From Pseudomonas xantholysinigenes (GTDB lineage: Bacteria; Pseudomonadota; Gammaproteobacteria; Pseudomonadales; Pseudomonadaceae): a DNA stretch of 64,000 nt. This document shows positions 53,705-64,000 of the stretch, in pieces. The position numbers and the translations under genes were made by a program. The number at the start of each line of letters is the position of its first letter. Position 1 is the first letter of the stretch. The notes below the pieces were generated by a model. It was not told the DNA's origin, made no database searches, and saw only the letters and a program-made list of their open reading frames with translations. The DNA lies in contig NZ_CP077095.1 of NCBI RefSeq assembly GCF_014268885.2, forward strand, positions 4,974,001 to 5,038,000, read 5' to 3'.

Positions 53705-54956
53705 TTGCCAGCAGCCGGTATAGCCCCCCTGCCAGCAGCAGTGCCGGCAGGGTCGCGCCCAGTTCCGGCGCCAGGTTGGCCATCAGGTGATAGGCCGCCA
53801 CCCCCGCCGCCCAGGCCAACAACGCCTGCCAATGCAGCGCCTCGACCAGGGTCGGCGAACGCCGACGACGCACCACGAAGTGGTCCACCAGCACCACGCC
53901 GAACAACGGCGCGAACACCGAACCGATCAGCAGCAGGAAGTTCTGGTACTGGGCCAGCGGCGCCAGCAGGGCGATCAAGGTGCACAAGACGCCAATGGCC
54001 AGGGCCAGGTGCTCGACCTTGAGCTTGACCAGCAAGCCGCTGGAGACGGCCGCCGAGTGGATATCGGCAAAAGCGTTCTCCGACTCGTCGAGCAAAATCA
54101 GCAGCAGCGGAATCCCCAGCCCAGCACCAGCCAACGCCAGCAGCAGCGCGTTCACTTCGCCACTTGGAGCGAACGCCAGGGTGTAGGCCACGCCCAGGCT
54201 CATCAGCCAGGCATTGCCAAGGAAGAAGCCCAGCGCCGTGCCGCCGAACACCCGGCTGGCCCGCTGGCCGAAGCGGGAGTAGTCGGCGATCAGCGGCAGC
54301 CACGACAGCGGCATGGCGATGACGATGTCGAAACCCAGGGCCAGCGATAGCGAGCCATCGCCCGGACGCCGCCACAACTCAGCCAGGTCGGCCTTGGCGA
54401 ACAGGTTCCAGGTCAGCCAGACACAGGCGCCGAGCAACAGCCAGATGCCCCACTTGCGCAATACCTTGCGCACGAACGCCAGCGGTCCGCTGACCGCCAG
54501 CAGGGTGGCCAGGGCGCCGAAGCACAGGGTCCACAACAGCGGGCTGCTCCAACCGCTGCCTTCGCCAAAGGCACGCGCACCGAGCAGGCTGGCGGCATCG
54601 CGCATGACGATGATTTCGAACGAACCCCAGCCGATCAGTTGCAGCAGGTTGAGCACCGCCGGCAGGCGTGCGCCGTGGCGGCCCAGGGTCAGGCGCAGGC
54701 TGCCCATCGCCGACAGGCCGGTGTCGCTGCCGATTACTCCGGCCGCGGCCAGCAGCAGCACGCCCACCGCCGTGCCGAGGGTGATCGCCAGGATCGACCC
54801 GGCCAGGCCCAGGCCCGGCGCCAGCAGGCCGCCGACCTGCAGGACCATCAGGCCGATGCCAAGGGAGAACCACAGTGAGAACAGGTCGCGGGCACCGAAT
54901 TGGCGGTGATGGGTGGGGACGGGGTGATCGGGGGAGAAGTGGCTAGTTGAAGTCAT
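53673..54956 (-). CDS. cytX: NCS1-family transporter, probable hydroxymethylpyrimidine permease CytX
   Basis: 427 residues with about 12 membrane segments (LFSLWFSLGIGLMVLQVGGLLAPGLG, LQLIGWGSFEIIVM, PLSWLPLIADYSRFGQRA). The NCS1 signature and the location next to thiC point to CytX, the family member repeatedly linked to HMP (thiamine pyrimidine) uptake. The start is the ATG of MTSTSHFSPDHP; the ribosome site is weak. Oriented as thiC, 148 bp downstream of it, with a REP pair between; the thiC riboswitch could therefore also govern it by readthrough. Confidence 0.83.
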   Translation of the reverse strand: MTSTSHFSPDHPVPTHHRQFGARDLFSLWFSLGIGLMVLQVGGLLAPGLGLAGSILAITLGTAVGVLLLAAAGVIGSDTGLSAMGSLRLTLGRHGARLPAVLNLLQLIGWGSFEIIVMRDAASLLGARAFGEGSGWSSPLLWTLCFGALATLLAVSGPLAFVRKVLRKWGIWLLLGACVWLTWNLFAKADLAELWRRPGDGSLSLALGFDIVIAMPLSWLPLIADYSRFGQRASRVFGGTALGFFLGNAWLMSLGVAYTLAFAPSGEVNALLLALAGAGLGIPLLLILLDESENAFADIHSAAVSSGLLVKLKVEHLALAIGVLCTLIALLAPLAQYQNFLLLIGSVFAPLFGVVLVDHFVVRRRRSPTLVEALHWQALLAWAAGVAAYHLMANLAPELGATLPALLLAGGLYRLLAISRGQETARA

Positions 54957-55004
54957 GGGGAGGTTCGCCGGAATGTTGGGGGTGGCGCTGGCGAGGACTG
55001 CGTC

Positions 55005-55103
55005 CTCGTTTCGCGGCACAAGGCCGCTCCTACAGGAGACCGCAATTCCCTGTAGGAGCGGCCTTGTGCCGCGAAAGGGCCGCAACGCGGCCCCCAAGGT
55101 CTA
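55005..55103. repeat. Inverted REP pair
   Basis: Two facing REP units with intact CT-core 13-mers at 55023-55035 (plus) and 55050-55062 (minus), between thiC and cytX. Confidence 0.88.
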
Positions 55104-55104
55104 C

Positions 55105-57243
<2,139 letters not shown>

Positions 57244-57407
57244 ACATGCGCAGTCTAGACTGGAGTGGTCGGCAAAGCCAAGCGAGTAAATCCAGCAGTG
57301 ATAAATGGCGCAAGCAGCGGATTGTTGATGGAGGCGCGCGGCACTACACTGGCCCATCGCTCGATACCCGACAGTACAGTAAATAAATCTCGATCAAGGA
57401 TTGCCCT

Positions 57408-58844
57408 ATGCTGCTGCGCAAACTCTCACTGGCGATTGCCGTGTCTTGTGCGTCCAACGGAGTGGTCTGGGCAGCGGATACGCCCACGACGGTGAAGACC
57501 GACCTGGTCAGCGTCTACCAGGAGGCGGTCGACAACAACGCCGACCTGGCGGCCGCCCGCGCCGACTACGGCGCCCGCCGCGAAGTGGTGCCCCAGGCCC
57601 GCGCCGGCCTGCTGCCCAACCTCTCGGCCGGCGCCGAGATGATGAACACCCGCACCAAGCTCGACGAACCGTCGGTCACCTCCAACCGCAGCGGCAATGC
57701 CTGGAGCGCCACCCTGGCGCAACCAATCTTCCGCGCCGACCGCTGGTTCCAGTTGCAAGCCGCCGAAGCGGTCAACGAACAAGCCGCGCTGGAGCTGTCG
57801 GCCACCGAACAGAACCTGATCCTGCAGACCGCCGAGAACTACTTCGCCGTGCTCCGCGCCCAGGACAACCTGGCTTCGACCAAGGCCGAGGAAGCCGCCT
57901 TCAAGCGTCAGCTGGACCAGTCCAACGAGCGCTTCGACGTCGGCCTCTCGGACAAGACCGACGTGCTGCAATCGCAAGCCAGCTACGACACTGCCCGGGC
58001 CAACCGGATCATCGCCGAGCGCCAGGTGCAGGATGCCTTCGAGGCCCTGATTACCCTGACCAACCGCCAGTACAGCGCGATCCAGGGCGTGGTCCACAGC
58101 CTGCCGGTGCAAGTGCCGACGCCCAATGACGCCAAGGCCTGGGTCGAGACCGCCGGGCGGCAGAACCTGAACCTGCTGGCCACCAACCACGCCGTGGCCG
58201 CGGCCGAAGAAACCGTGCGCCAGCGCAAGGCCGGCCATGCGCCGACCCTGGACGCGGTGGCCAAGTACCAGAAAGGCGACAACGACAACCTGGGCTTCAC
58301 CAACCCCTCGCAGAACGGCGTGCGCTATGGCGGTGACGTCGAGCAGACCAGCGTCGGCCTGCAACTGAACATCCCGATCTACAGCGGTGGCCTGACCAGC
58401 TCCCAAGTGCGCGAAGCCTATTCGCGCCTGACCCAGAGCGAGCAGCAGCGCGAGAGCCTGCGCCGCCAGGTGGTGGAGAACACCCGCAACCTGCACCGCG
58501 CGGTGAACACCGATGTCGAGCAGGTGCAGGCGCGCAAGCAGTCGATCATCTCCAACCAGAGCGCGTTGGAGGCCACCGAGATCGGCTACCAGGTCGGCAC
58601 CCGCAACATCGTCGACGTGCTGGATGCGCAGCGCCAGCTGTACACCTCGGTGCGCGACTACAACAACAGCCGCTACGACTACATCCTCGACAACCTGCGG
58701 CTCAAGCAGGCCGCCGGCACACTCAGCCCGCAAGACCTGCAGGACCTGGGGCGGTACCTGAAGGCCGACTACAACCCGGACAAGGATTTCCTGCCGCCGG
58801 ACCTGGCGGCCGCGGCGGCGAAGAACTTCGAACGCCGGCCTTGA
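57408..58844 (+). CDS. tolC: TolC-family outer-membrane efflux protein
   Basis: 478 residues with a signal peptide (MLLRKLSLAIAVSCASNGVVWA-A). Two homologous halves typical of TolC: LVSVYQEAVDNNADLAAARADYGARRE and a second repeat near residue 235; YQVGTRNIVDVLDAQRQLYTS is the strongly conserved C-terminal run. It forms the trimeric exit duct for type I secretion or efflux. No lipobox, so it is TolC-like rather than OprM-like. Divergent from thiC, 164 bp away from the riboswitch. Confidence 0.93.
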   Translation: MLLRKLSLAIAVSCASNGVVWAADTPTTVKTDLVSVYQEAVDNNADLAAARADYGARREVVPQARAGLLPNLSAGAEMMNTRTKLDEPSVTSNRSGNAWSATLAQPIFRADRWFQLQAAEAVNEQAALELSATEQNLILQTAENYFAVLRAQDNLASTKAEEAAFKRQLDQSNERFDVGLSDKTDVLQSQASYDTARANRIIAERQVQDAFEALITLTNRQYSAIQGVVHSLPVQVPTPNDAKAWVETAGRQNLNLLATNHAVAAAEETVRQRKAGHAPTLDAVAKYQKGDNDNLGFTNPSQNGVRYGGDVEQTSVGLQLNIPIYSGGLTSSQVREAYSRLTQSEQQRESLRRQVVENTRNLHRAVNTDVEQVQARKQSIISNQSALEATEIGYQVGTRNIVDVLDAQRQLYTSVRDYNNSRYDYILDNLRLKQAAGTLSPQDLQDLGRYLKADYNPDKDFLPPDLAAAAAKNFERRP

Positions 58845-58859
58845 GCCGAGGAAGCACGC

Positions 58860-58976
58860 GGCCGGTGTAGGAGCGGCCTTGTGTCGCGAAAGGGCCGCAC
58901 AGCGGCCCCGGCGATCTTGCGGGAATGCGCCGATCCTGGGGGCGCTTCGCCCCCCTCTCGCGACGCAAGGCCGCTC
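58860..58976. repeat. REP pair split by IS110 copy 2
   Basis: A REP at 58864-58888 (minus sense, ending TACACC in place of TACAG) and the left half of a second REP ending GGCCGCTC at 58976, where the IS110 element begins with the CT core; ACAG at 60204 is the other half of the same REP. Confidence 0.86.
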
Positions 58977-58984
58977 CTTGTATC

Positions 58985-59175
58985 TCGACTTTCGCCTCCC
59001 TAGAGGCGAAAGTTCTCGACTGATCATCGAGGGAAGGCCTTGAAGCAGAGCCGCTCCAAGGGCATCAAGCCCGCACTGTAGATAACGCTCTGGTCTTCCA
59101 ACCCCACTCGACGAGTTCGAACGGTATCTAGTGCCCGCCCCCGGCGTGAGCACGCATTAACAAGGTTGAACTGAG
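58985..59175 (+). ncRNA. Putative bridge RNA of IS110 copy 2
   Basis: Two 5' hairpins (58988-59013, 11-bp arms; 59015-59031) precede two internal loops. Loop 1 is closed by GAAGCAGAG (59042-59050) with CTCTGGTCTTC (59088-59098, two bulged bases); it holds GCCGCTCC (59050-59057), an inner hairpin GGGC/GCCC, and CTGTAG (59076-59081). Loop 2, near a stem AGTTC/GAACT, holds ACGGTATCT (59121-59129) and ACAAG (59160-59164). Loop 1 matches the REP target halves and loop 2 the element's right and left ends. Ends and promoter are estimated. Confidence 0.72.
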
Positions 59176-59214
59176 TGTAGGGTGATCGACTTTCGTAGTT
59201 TGAAGGAGGAGATC

Positions 59215-60186
59215 ATGTCCGTCTTTGTTGGCGTTGATGTCGCCAAAAAATCTTTCGACATTGCCATCCCGCTCCCCAATGGCAAGATGCGCACCAAAGC
59301 CAAGCTGTCCAATGATCCTGGAGGGTTCAGGCAGTTTAGCGACTGGCTTGAGCGCCATGCTGAACCAGGCGCCTGGATTGTTATGGAGGCTACAGGCATC
59401 TATCACGAAGCGCTGGCCGAGCACTGTCACAACCAAGGTTATCGGGTGTGCATTCTGAACCCGGCGGTGATTGCGAAATTCGCTGACGTGGAGCTTCGGC
59501 GCGTCAAAACAGATAAGGCTGACGCCAAAGTCATTGCTGCCTATGGCCAACAAAAGGCTGTCTCGCTTCGCCAGTGGGAGCCTGAGCCCCCTGCGCAGCG
59601 CCGCTTGCGTGCTCTGGTGCGGCGACTGGACGACCTCAAGGAAATGCGCCAGATGGAGCAGAATCGTTTGGATGTCGCACTAGATGCGGTACAGCAGTCG
59701 ATTCAAGACGTAATCGGGCACATCAACGAAGAGCTGGAAAAGACCAGGAAGGCCATCGAGCAGACGATCGATGATGATCCAGACCTGCGCAAGCGACGTG
59801 AGCTGATTACCTCGATTGATGGTTTGGGTGACACCACTGCTACGTTGCTGCTCGCCGAACTGGGCGATCCACTGAAATACCAAAGCCCTTCTGCGATTGT
59901 CGCGTTTTCAGGCTTAAACCCAGTGGTGCAGCAATCGGGAGAGTTCATAGGTAAGAGCACTATTTCGCGTACAGGCGCCTCAAGGCTGCGTGCAGGCTTG
60001 TGGATGTCAGGCACTGTCTCAATCAGACATAACCCTGTTGTGAAGGAACTGGCAGAGCGGTTGAGCAGCCGGCACAAAGCTTACAAACAGATCGTCTGCG
60101 CGGCGATGCGCAAGCTGCTGCACCTGGTTTACGGGGTGGTGAAGTCGGGGATACCGTTTGACCCCAAAATCCCTCTTGCGGGGTGA
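59215..60186 (+). CDS. IS110-family transposase (recombinase), intact
   Basis: 323 residues. The N-terminal DEDD (RuvC-like) domain has Asp8 (VGVDVAKKSFD), Glu58 (VMEATG), Asp100 and Asp103 (TDKADAK); a coiled-coil stretch follows (~120-210), then the C-terminal Tnp domain beginning SIDGLGDTTATLLLAELG with the serine-bearing region SGLNPVVQQSGEFIGKSTISRTGASRLR. The start is the ATG with GGAGGAG 5 nt upstream, not an upstream GTG. Under the current IS110 model, this recombinase would use the leader RNA to pair donor and target. Confidence 0.95.
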   Translation: MSVFVGVDVAKKSFDIAIPLPNGKMRTKAKLSNDPGGFRQFSDWLERHAEPGAWIVMEATGIYHEALAEHCHNQGYRVCILNPAVIAKFADVELRRVKTDKADAKVIAAYGQQKAVSLRQWEPEPPAQRRLRALVRRLDDLKEMRQMEQNRLDVALDAVQQSIQDVIGHINEELEKTRKAIEQTIDDDPDLRKRRELITSIDGLGDTTATLLLAELGDPLKYQSPSAIVAFSGLNPVVQQSGEFIGKSTISRTGASRLRAGLWMSGTVSIRHNPVVKELAERLSSRHKAYKQIVCAAMRKLLHLVYGVVKSGIPFDPKIPLAG

Positions 60187-60227
60187 GAGTCAAGACGGTA
60201 TCTACAGGGATCGCACCATTTCACAGG

Positions 60228-61499
60228 TCAGCGGATCAACGCAGCCAACCCATCCAGCAACCTTTGCAACGCCCCCTGGTTAGCCCGCATCACCGCCCTG
60301 CCCGCCTCGCCCATGCGCCGCGCATCCTGCGGCAACTCGACCAAGCGACGCACCGCGCCAGCCAAACCCTCGGCATCGTCCACCTGCTGCAACGCCCCCG
60401 CCTCGCGCAACATCGCGCTGATTTCAAGGAAGTTGAACACGTGCGGCCCCATGATCACCGGCAACGCCAGTGCCGCCGGTTCCAGCGGATTGTGCCCGCC
60501 TGTGGGCACCAGGCTGCCGCCAACGAAGGCGATGTCGGCCAGGGCATAGAGGAACAGCAATTCACCCATGGTGTCGCCCACCAATACCTGGGTGCCGGCC
60601 TCGACCGCCGAGCCGCCCGAGCGGCGCACCGTGGCGAACTGCTCGACGCACAGCCCGTGCACGGCATCGAAGCGCTCGGGATGACGCGGCACCAGGATCA
60701 GCAGCGCATCGCTGTGCACCTTGAGCAGCTCACGGTGGGCCTCGAGAATCAGCGCATCTTCGCCGTCATGGGTACTGGCGGCGATCCACACCGGACGCTG
60801 CGTGGCGCCCCACTGCCCACGCAGCGCCTGGGCGCGGGGCAACAACTGCTCGTCGATCTTCAGGTCGAACTTGATCGAACCGGTCACCTGCACGCACTCC
60901 GGACGCGCGCCCAGGTCGCGGAAGCGCTGCGCCTCGGTCTCAGTCTGCACGGCGATCAGGCTCATCTCCTCGAGCATCGGCCGGGTCAGGCCGGCGAAAC
61001 GGGCATAGCCACGGGCCGAGCGCGCCGACAGCCGCGCATTGGCCAACGCCACCGGAATGCCGCGCCTGGCGCACTGGTGAATATGATTGGGCCACAGCTC
61101 GGTTTCCATGATGACCCCCAGCCGCGGGCGCACGTGGTCGAGAAAGCGCCCGGCCGCCCAGGGCAGGTCGTACGGCAGGTAGCAATGCTGTACTCGCGGC
61201 TCGCCTTCGAACATCGCGCGGATGCGCTCGGAGCCGGTCGGCGTCATGCAGGTGAGGGTGATCGGCATGTCCGGGTACTGCTTGAGCAGGGCGCGGACCA
61301 TTGGCGCGGCGGCGATGCTTTCGCCCACCGACACCGCATGCACCCAGATCCCCCCCTGGCGCAGCGCCGGCAGCCGGCAGGCGAAGCGTTCGCCGATGCG
61401 CTGGCGGTAGGCCGGCGCCTTGCGTCCGCGCAGGAACAGGCGCAGCGCGACCAACGGCAGGCCCAGGTGAAACAGCAAGGTATAGAGAGTTCTGTTCAT
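60228..61499 (-). CDS. waaA: 3-deoxy-D-manno-octulosonic acid transferase WaaA
   Basis: 423 residues, a GT30 enzyme that adds Kdo to lipid IVA in lipopolysaccharide core synthesis. N-terminal membrane anchor (LYTLLFHLGLPLVALRLFLRG), IWVHAVSVGESIAAAPMV, and the GT-B C-terminal runs VGDTMGELLFLYALADIAFVGGSLVPTGGHNPLEPA. The start is the ATG of MNRTLYTLLF. Ends 24 bp from the right flank of the IS110 element. Confidence 0.97.
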   Translation of the reverse strand: MNRTLYTLLFHLGLPLVALRLFLRGRKAPAYRQRIGERFACRLPALRQGGIWVHAVSVGESIAAAPMVRALLKQYPDMPITLTCMTPTGSERIRAMFEGEPRVQHCYLPYDLPWAAGRFLDHVRPRLGVIMETELWPNHIHQCARRGIPVALANARLSARSARGYARFAGLTRPMLEEMSLIAVQTETEAQRFRDLGARPECVQVTGSIKFDLKIDEQLLPRAQALRGQWGATQRPVWIAASTHDGEDALILEAHRELLKVHSDALLILVPRHPERFDAVHGLCVEQFATVRRSGGSAVEAGTQVLVGDTMGELLFLYALADIAFVGGSLVPTGGHNPLEPAALALPVIMGPHVFNFLEISAMLREAGALQQVDDAEGLAGAVRRLVELPQDARRMGEAGRAVMRANQGALQRLLDGLAALIR

Positions 61500-61551
61500 G
61501 GCGGCGGAGTTTACTAGGAAGCGCGGCAAAAGGCCTGCACCCGGTCAATCC

Positions 61552-62442
61552 TCAACCGATCGCCCGCAGGTGCACGGCGAAGCGCTCGGCCAACCATTGC
61601 GCCGCAGGGCCCAGCGGCGCATCGCGGCGCCAGGCCAGCTCCGCCACCAGCGCCGGCGGGCGCCACTCGCTGTCGAGCTCGACCATCTGCGTCTGGTATG
61701 TGGGGTACTGCACCACATGACGCGGCAGCCAGGCCCAACCCAGGCCGCGCATCAGCAATTCGGCCATGGCGTAGAAACTGTCGCAGCGCCAGACCTGCGG
61801 GCTGATCGCCTCGCCGCCGGGGTAGCCGCTCTGCTGCGGGGTGATCAACAGTTGCCGGTGGCGGGCCAGTTGCTGGCGAGTGACCTTGGCCAGGTGTGCC
61901 AGCGGATGATCGATGGCGCAGACCGTGACCATCTCGACGCTGCCCAGGGCCCGTCGCTCCAACGAGGCGGGCATGCTTTCGTGGTGAAAGAACAGCCCCA
62001 GGTCGGCGCGCCGCTCCACCAGCTTGCGCGCCACATCGCCCTGGGCGCCGCTGGCCAGCTGCACTTCGAGGTACGGATAGCGGGCGGCGAGTTCATCCAG
62101 GCTGTCGATCACCGGCTGGTAGGGCATGGCCTCGTCCTGGGCCACCCGCAGCAACGCCTCCTGGCCCCGCATCAGCGCCAGCGCGCGACCGTCGAGGCGC
62201 TCGCACTGGCGCAGCAGCTCGCGGGCGTCCTCGAGCAGCGCGGCGCCGCTTTCGGTCAGCCACGGCTGGCGACCACTGCTGCGCTCGAACAGGGTCACGC
62301 CCAGGTCTGCCTCGAGCAGCGCGATGGCGCTGCTCACCGCCGATTGCGCCTTGCGCTGCTCCCGGGCCACGGCCGAGAACGAACGCAGCTCGGCGGTGCG
62401 CACAAATAGACGAAGCTGGTCCAGATTCCACTGCTCGGCCAT
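61552..62442 (-). CDS. LysR-family transcriptional regulator
   Basis: 296 residues. N-terminal winged helix (LDQLRLFVRTAELRSFSAVAREQRKAQSAVSSAI) with a C-terminal LysR substrate-binding domain of two sub-folds. The start may be GTG one codon upstream. Divergent from the SMR gene over a 90-bp gap that holds a dyad; it probably controls that gene and its own expression. Effector unknown. Confidence 0.94.
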   Translation of the reverse strand: MAEQWNLDQLRLFVRTAELRSFSAVAREQRKAQSAVSSAIALLEADLGVTLFERSSGRQPWLTESGAALLEDARELLRQCERLDGRALALMRGQEALLRVAQDEAMPYQPVIDSLDELAARYPYLEVQLASGAQGDVARKLVERRADLGLFFHHESMPASLERRALGSVEMVTVCAIDHPLAHLAKVTRQQLARHRQLLITPQQSGYPGGEAISPQVWRCDSFYAMAELLMRGLGWAWLPRHVVQYPTYQTQMVELDSEWRPPALVAELAWRRDAPLGPAAQWLAERFAVHLRAIG

Positions 62443-62447
62443 CACAA

Positions 62448-62468
62448 CCTATCTCCAATACAGATAGG
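62448..62468. promoter_or_regulatory. LysR-type operator candidate
   Basis: CCTATCT-N7-AGATAGG, a perfect 7-bp dyad that contains ATC-N9-GAT and T-N11-A, the classical LysR-box pattern. It lies 5 bp before the LysR start codon and about 65 bp before the SMR start. Confidence 0.72.
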
Positions 62469-62531
62469 AAATGACTTTACCGCATCCAGGGATTCCCTAG
62501 AATGCCCATCCAGCAACGGAGGACCCGCACC

Positions 62532-62864
62532 ATGAACGCCTATACCTATCTCGCCATCGCCATCTGCGCCGAAGTCATCGCCACTGCGTCGATGAAGGCC
62601 GTCAAGGGCCTGAGCACGCCGCTGCCGTTGCTGCTGATGGTGTGCGGCTATGGCGTGGCGTTCTGGATGCTGACCCTGGTAGTGCGCAGCATTCCGGTGG
62701 GTATCGCCTATGCCATCTGGTCGGGCCTGGGCATCGTGCTGATCAGCGTGGCGGCGCTGGTGATCTATGGGCAGAAACTGGATGTGCCGGCGATGCTGGG
62801 CATGGCCATGATCGTCGGTGGCGTGGTGGTGATCCAGGTGTTTTCCAATACTGCCGGGCATTGA
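62532..62864 (+). CDS. SMR-family efflux protein (EmrE/QacE type)
   Basis: 110 residues with four membrane segments. The membrane-embedded Glu of SMR transporters is in AICAEVIATASMKA (residue 13); the conserved segments SIPVGIAYAIWSGLGIVLIS and the final LGMAMIVGGVVVIQVFS fit the EmrE/SugE family. Such dimers exchange protons for toxic cations, or guanidinium in the Gdx branch; no guanidine riboswitch is seen. GGAGG 9 nt before the ATG. Confidence 0.92.
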   Translation: MNAYTYLAIAICAEVIATASMKAVKGLSTPLPLLLMVCGYGVAFWMLTLVVRSIPVGIAYAIWSGLGIVLISVAALVIYGQKLDVPAMLGMAMIVGGVVVIQVFSNTAGH

Positions 62865-62909
62865 TGCTCCCCTGAGGAATTTGCGGCCATGCCGGCCCCA
62901 GGATTCACG

Positions 62910-62965
62910 CGATCCCTGTAGGAGCGACCTTGTGTCGCGATAGGGCTGCACAGCAGCCCCCGGAT
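62910..62965. repeat. Single degenerate REP
   Basis: CTGTAGGAGCGACCTTGTGTCGCGATAG is a REP with one change in the left target half (GCGACC for GCGGCC); followed by GGCTGCACAGCAGCCCC. Confidence 0.75.
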
Positions 62966-63029
62966 CGCAAAACCCATGCCGGTCCGACGCTGTATACTGC
63001 GCACCTGTCCCAGTCTTCGAGGTGCCCGC

Positions 63030-64000
63030 ATGCCATCCGCCATTTCCACTGACGTGCTGATCGTCGGCGCCGGGGTCGCAGGTCTCTGGCTCAATGCCCG
63101 GCTGCGCCGCCAGGGCTATTCGACCGTGCTGGTGGAGCGCGCCAGCCTGGGCGGCGAGCAGACCATCAAGTCGCAAGGCATCATCCATGGCGGCACCAAG
63201 TACGCCCTGCACGGCGCCCTTACCGGTGCCTCCGAGGCCATCGCCGACATGCCACGGCGCTGGCGCGAAGCGCTGGCCGGCGATGGCGAACTGGACCTCA
63301 CCAGCACCCGCCTGCTGTCCGATGCCCATTACTTGTGGTCGCCCGGCACCCTGGCCGGCAACCTCACCAGTTTCTTCGCCAGCAAGGCCGTGCGCGGCCG
63401 GGTCGACCAGGTCAAGGGCGAGCTATTGCCACCAGCCCTGCAGGATCGCGCCTTCAAGGGCAAGGTCTACCGCCTGGCCGAACTGGTCATCGACGTGCCT
63501 AGCCTGCTGGCCAACCTGGCCCAGTTGGCTGGCGACAGCCTGCTGGCCGGCGAACGCATCGAACCGCTGCGCGACGGCGATGAGCTGGTCGGGCTGATCG
63601 TCGATGGCCGCGAAATCCGCGCGCAACGCATCGTCCTCAGCGCCGGTGGCGGCACCGAAGAGCTGCTGCGCGCCCTCGGCCTCAGCCAGCCAGCCATGCA
63701 GCGCCGACCGCTGCACATGGTCCTGGCCAAGGGCCCGAACCTCAAGCCACTGTACGCCCACTGCCTGGGCGGCGGACCCAAGCCACGCATCACCGTGACC
63801 ACCCACCCGGCGGCTGACGGCCAGTGGGTGTGGTACCTCGGTGGCGACCTGGCCGAAGCCGATGGCGTGGCCCGTGAGCCCGCCGCGCAGATCGCCGCGG
63901 CGCAAAAGGAAGTCGCCAGCCTGATGCCCTGGGTCGACCAGAGCCAAATGCATTGGGCAACCCTGCGCATCGACCGTGCCGAGCCCGCGCAATCAGGCCT
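63030..64000 (+). CDS. FAD-dependent oxidoreductase (DAO family), truncated by the window edge
   Basis: The first 323 codons are present and no stop occurs before the window ends. N-terminal FAD-binding motif VLIVGAGVAGLWLNARLRRQGYSTVLVERASLGG followed by TIKSQGIIHGGTKYALHG; SAGGGTEELL is the second FAD-contact. The fold is that of D-amino-acid-oxidase/glycerol-3-phosphate-dehydrogenase-like enzymes; the substrate cannot be told. The start is the ATG with GAGGTG 9 nt upstream. It follows a single REP, 165 bp after the SMR gene. Confidence 0.85.
   Translation, partial: MPSAISTDVLIVGAGVAGLWLNARLRRQGYSTVLVERASLGGEQTIKSQGIIHGGTKYALHGALTGASEAIADMPRRWREALAGDGELDLTSTRLLSDAHYLWSPGTLAGNLTSFFASKAVRGRVDQVKGELLPPALQDRAFKGKVYRLAELVIDVPSLLANLAQLAGDSLLAGERIEPLRDGDELVGLIVDGREIRAQRIVLSAGGGTEELLRALGLSQPAMQRRPLHMVLAKGPNLKPLYAHCLGGGPKPRITVTTHPAADGQWVWYLGGDLAEADGVAREPAAQIAAAQKEVASLMPWVDQSQMHWATLRIDRAEPAQSG

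Larger units (their letters stand above)
58977..60203 (+). mobile_element. IS110-family element, copy 2 (intact)
   Basis: 1,227 bp with a CT core at each end (58977-58978, 60202-60203): GCCGCTC-CT-TGTATCTCG on the left and ACGGTAT-CT-ACAGGG on the right, so a REP (GCCGCTCCTACAG) has been cut at its CT. The long 5' leader plus single transposase gene is the IS110 (not IS1111) layout, where the leader encodes the bridge RNA. REP-targeting IS110-family elements, such as ISPpu10, are known in P. putida. Confidence 0.94.

Noticed and set aside
57426..59153. Minus-strand frame opposite tolC running into the IS leader
   Set aside because: Composition is that of an antisense frame; it reads through REP and bridge-RNA sequence that is non-coding.

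Overview
The window is chromosomal DNA of a fluorescent pseudomonad, very probably the Pseudomonas putida group. The evidence is high G+C, a Pseudomonas gene order (rlmB-rnr; hfq-hflX-hflK-hflC-hisZ-purA; motAB-rhdA-psd; parE/parC-cpdA-nudF; thiC; waaA) and dozens of P. putida-type REP palindromes between genes. It is almost entirely core genome. The accessory material is two copies of one insertion sequence, two repeat-rich spacers and a few unassigned genes.

Layout. 1-10 kb, mostly minus strand: end of a LOG-family gene, ygiQ, dnaB, the rpsF-rpsR-(membrane protein)-rplI ribosomal cluster, then rnr-rlmB. 10.2-13.4 kb: a stable-RNA promoter, two tRNA-Leu(CAG) genes and a plus-strand iron-type ABC binding protein and permease without an adjacent ATPase. 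13.7-28.2 kb, minus: a chemoreceptor, then the chain nnrD-tsaE-amiB-mutL-miaA-hfq-hflX-hflK-hflC, a terminator, hisZ and purA. 28.3-33.3 kb: queG, a 0.9-kb non-coding spacer with two hexanucleotide microsatellites and a large inverted repeat, a TRIC-type channel gene, orn, rsgA and a small TIR-like gene. 33.4-38.7 kb: motA-motB, an HDOD gene, rhdA and psd.

38.8-60.2 kb is bounded by two near-identical 1,227-bp IS110-family elements in opposite orientation. Between them lie serB, a HAMP-type membrane protein, a PqiC-like lipoprotein, the gene string nudF-DUF1249-cpdA-yqiA-parE-(phytase-like)-(retropepsin-like)-parC, a DUF3298 lipoprotein, cytX, thiC with a TPP riboswitch, and tolC. 60.2-64 kb: waaA, a LysR regulator facing an SMR efflux gene across an ATC-N9-GAT operator, and the start of an FAD-dependent oxidoreductase cut by the window edge.

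The most notable result is that both IS110 elements sit inside REP palindromes at the same place, and the 237-bp leader of each reads as a bridge RNA. One internal loop carries GCCGCTCC and CTGTAG, matching the two halves of the REP target GCCGCTCCTACAG. A second loop carries segments matching the element's own two ends. The plus-strand copy has an intact transposase. The minus-strand copy has one amber codon but keeps its RNA. The window therefore shows the guide, the target and two products of an RNA-guided insertion system aimed at REP DNA.
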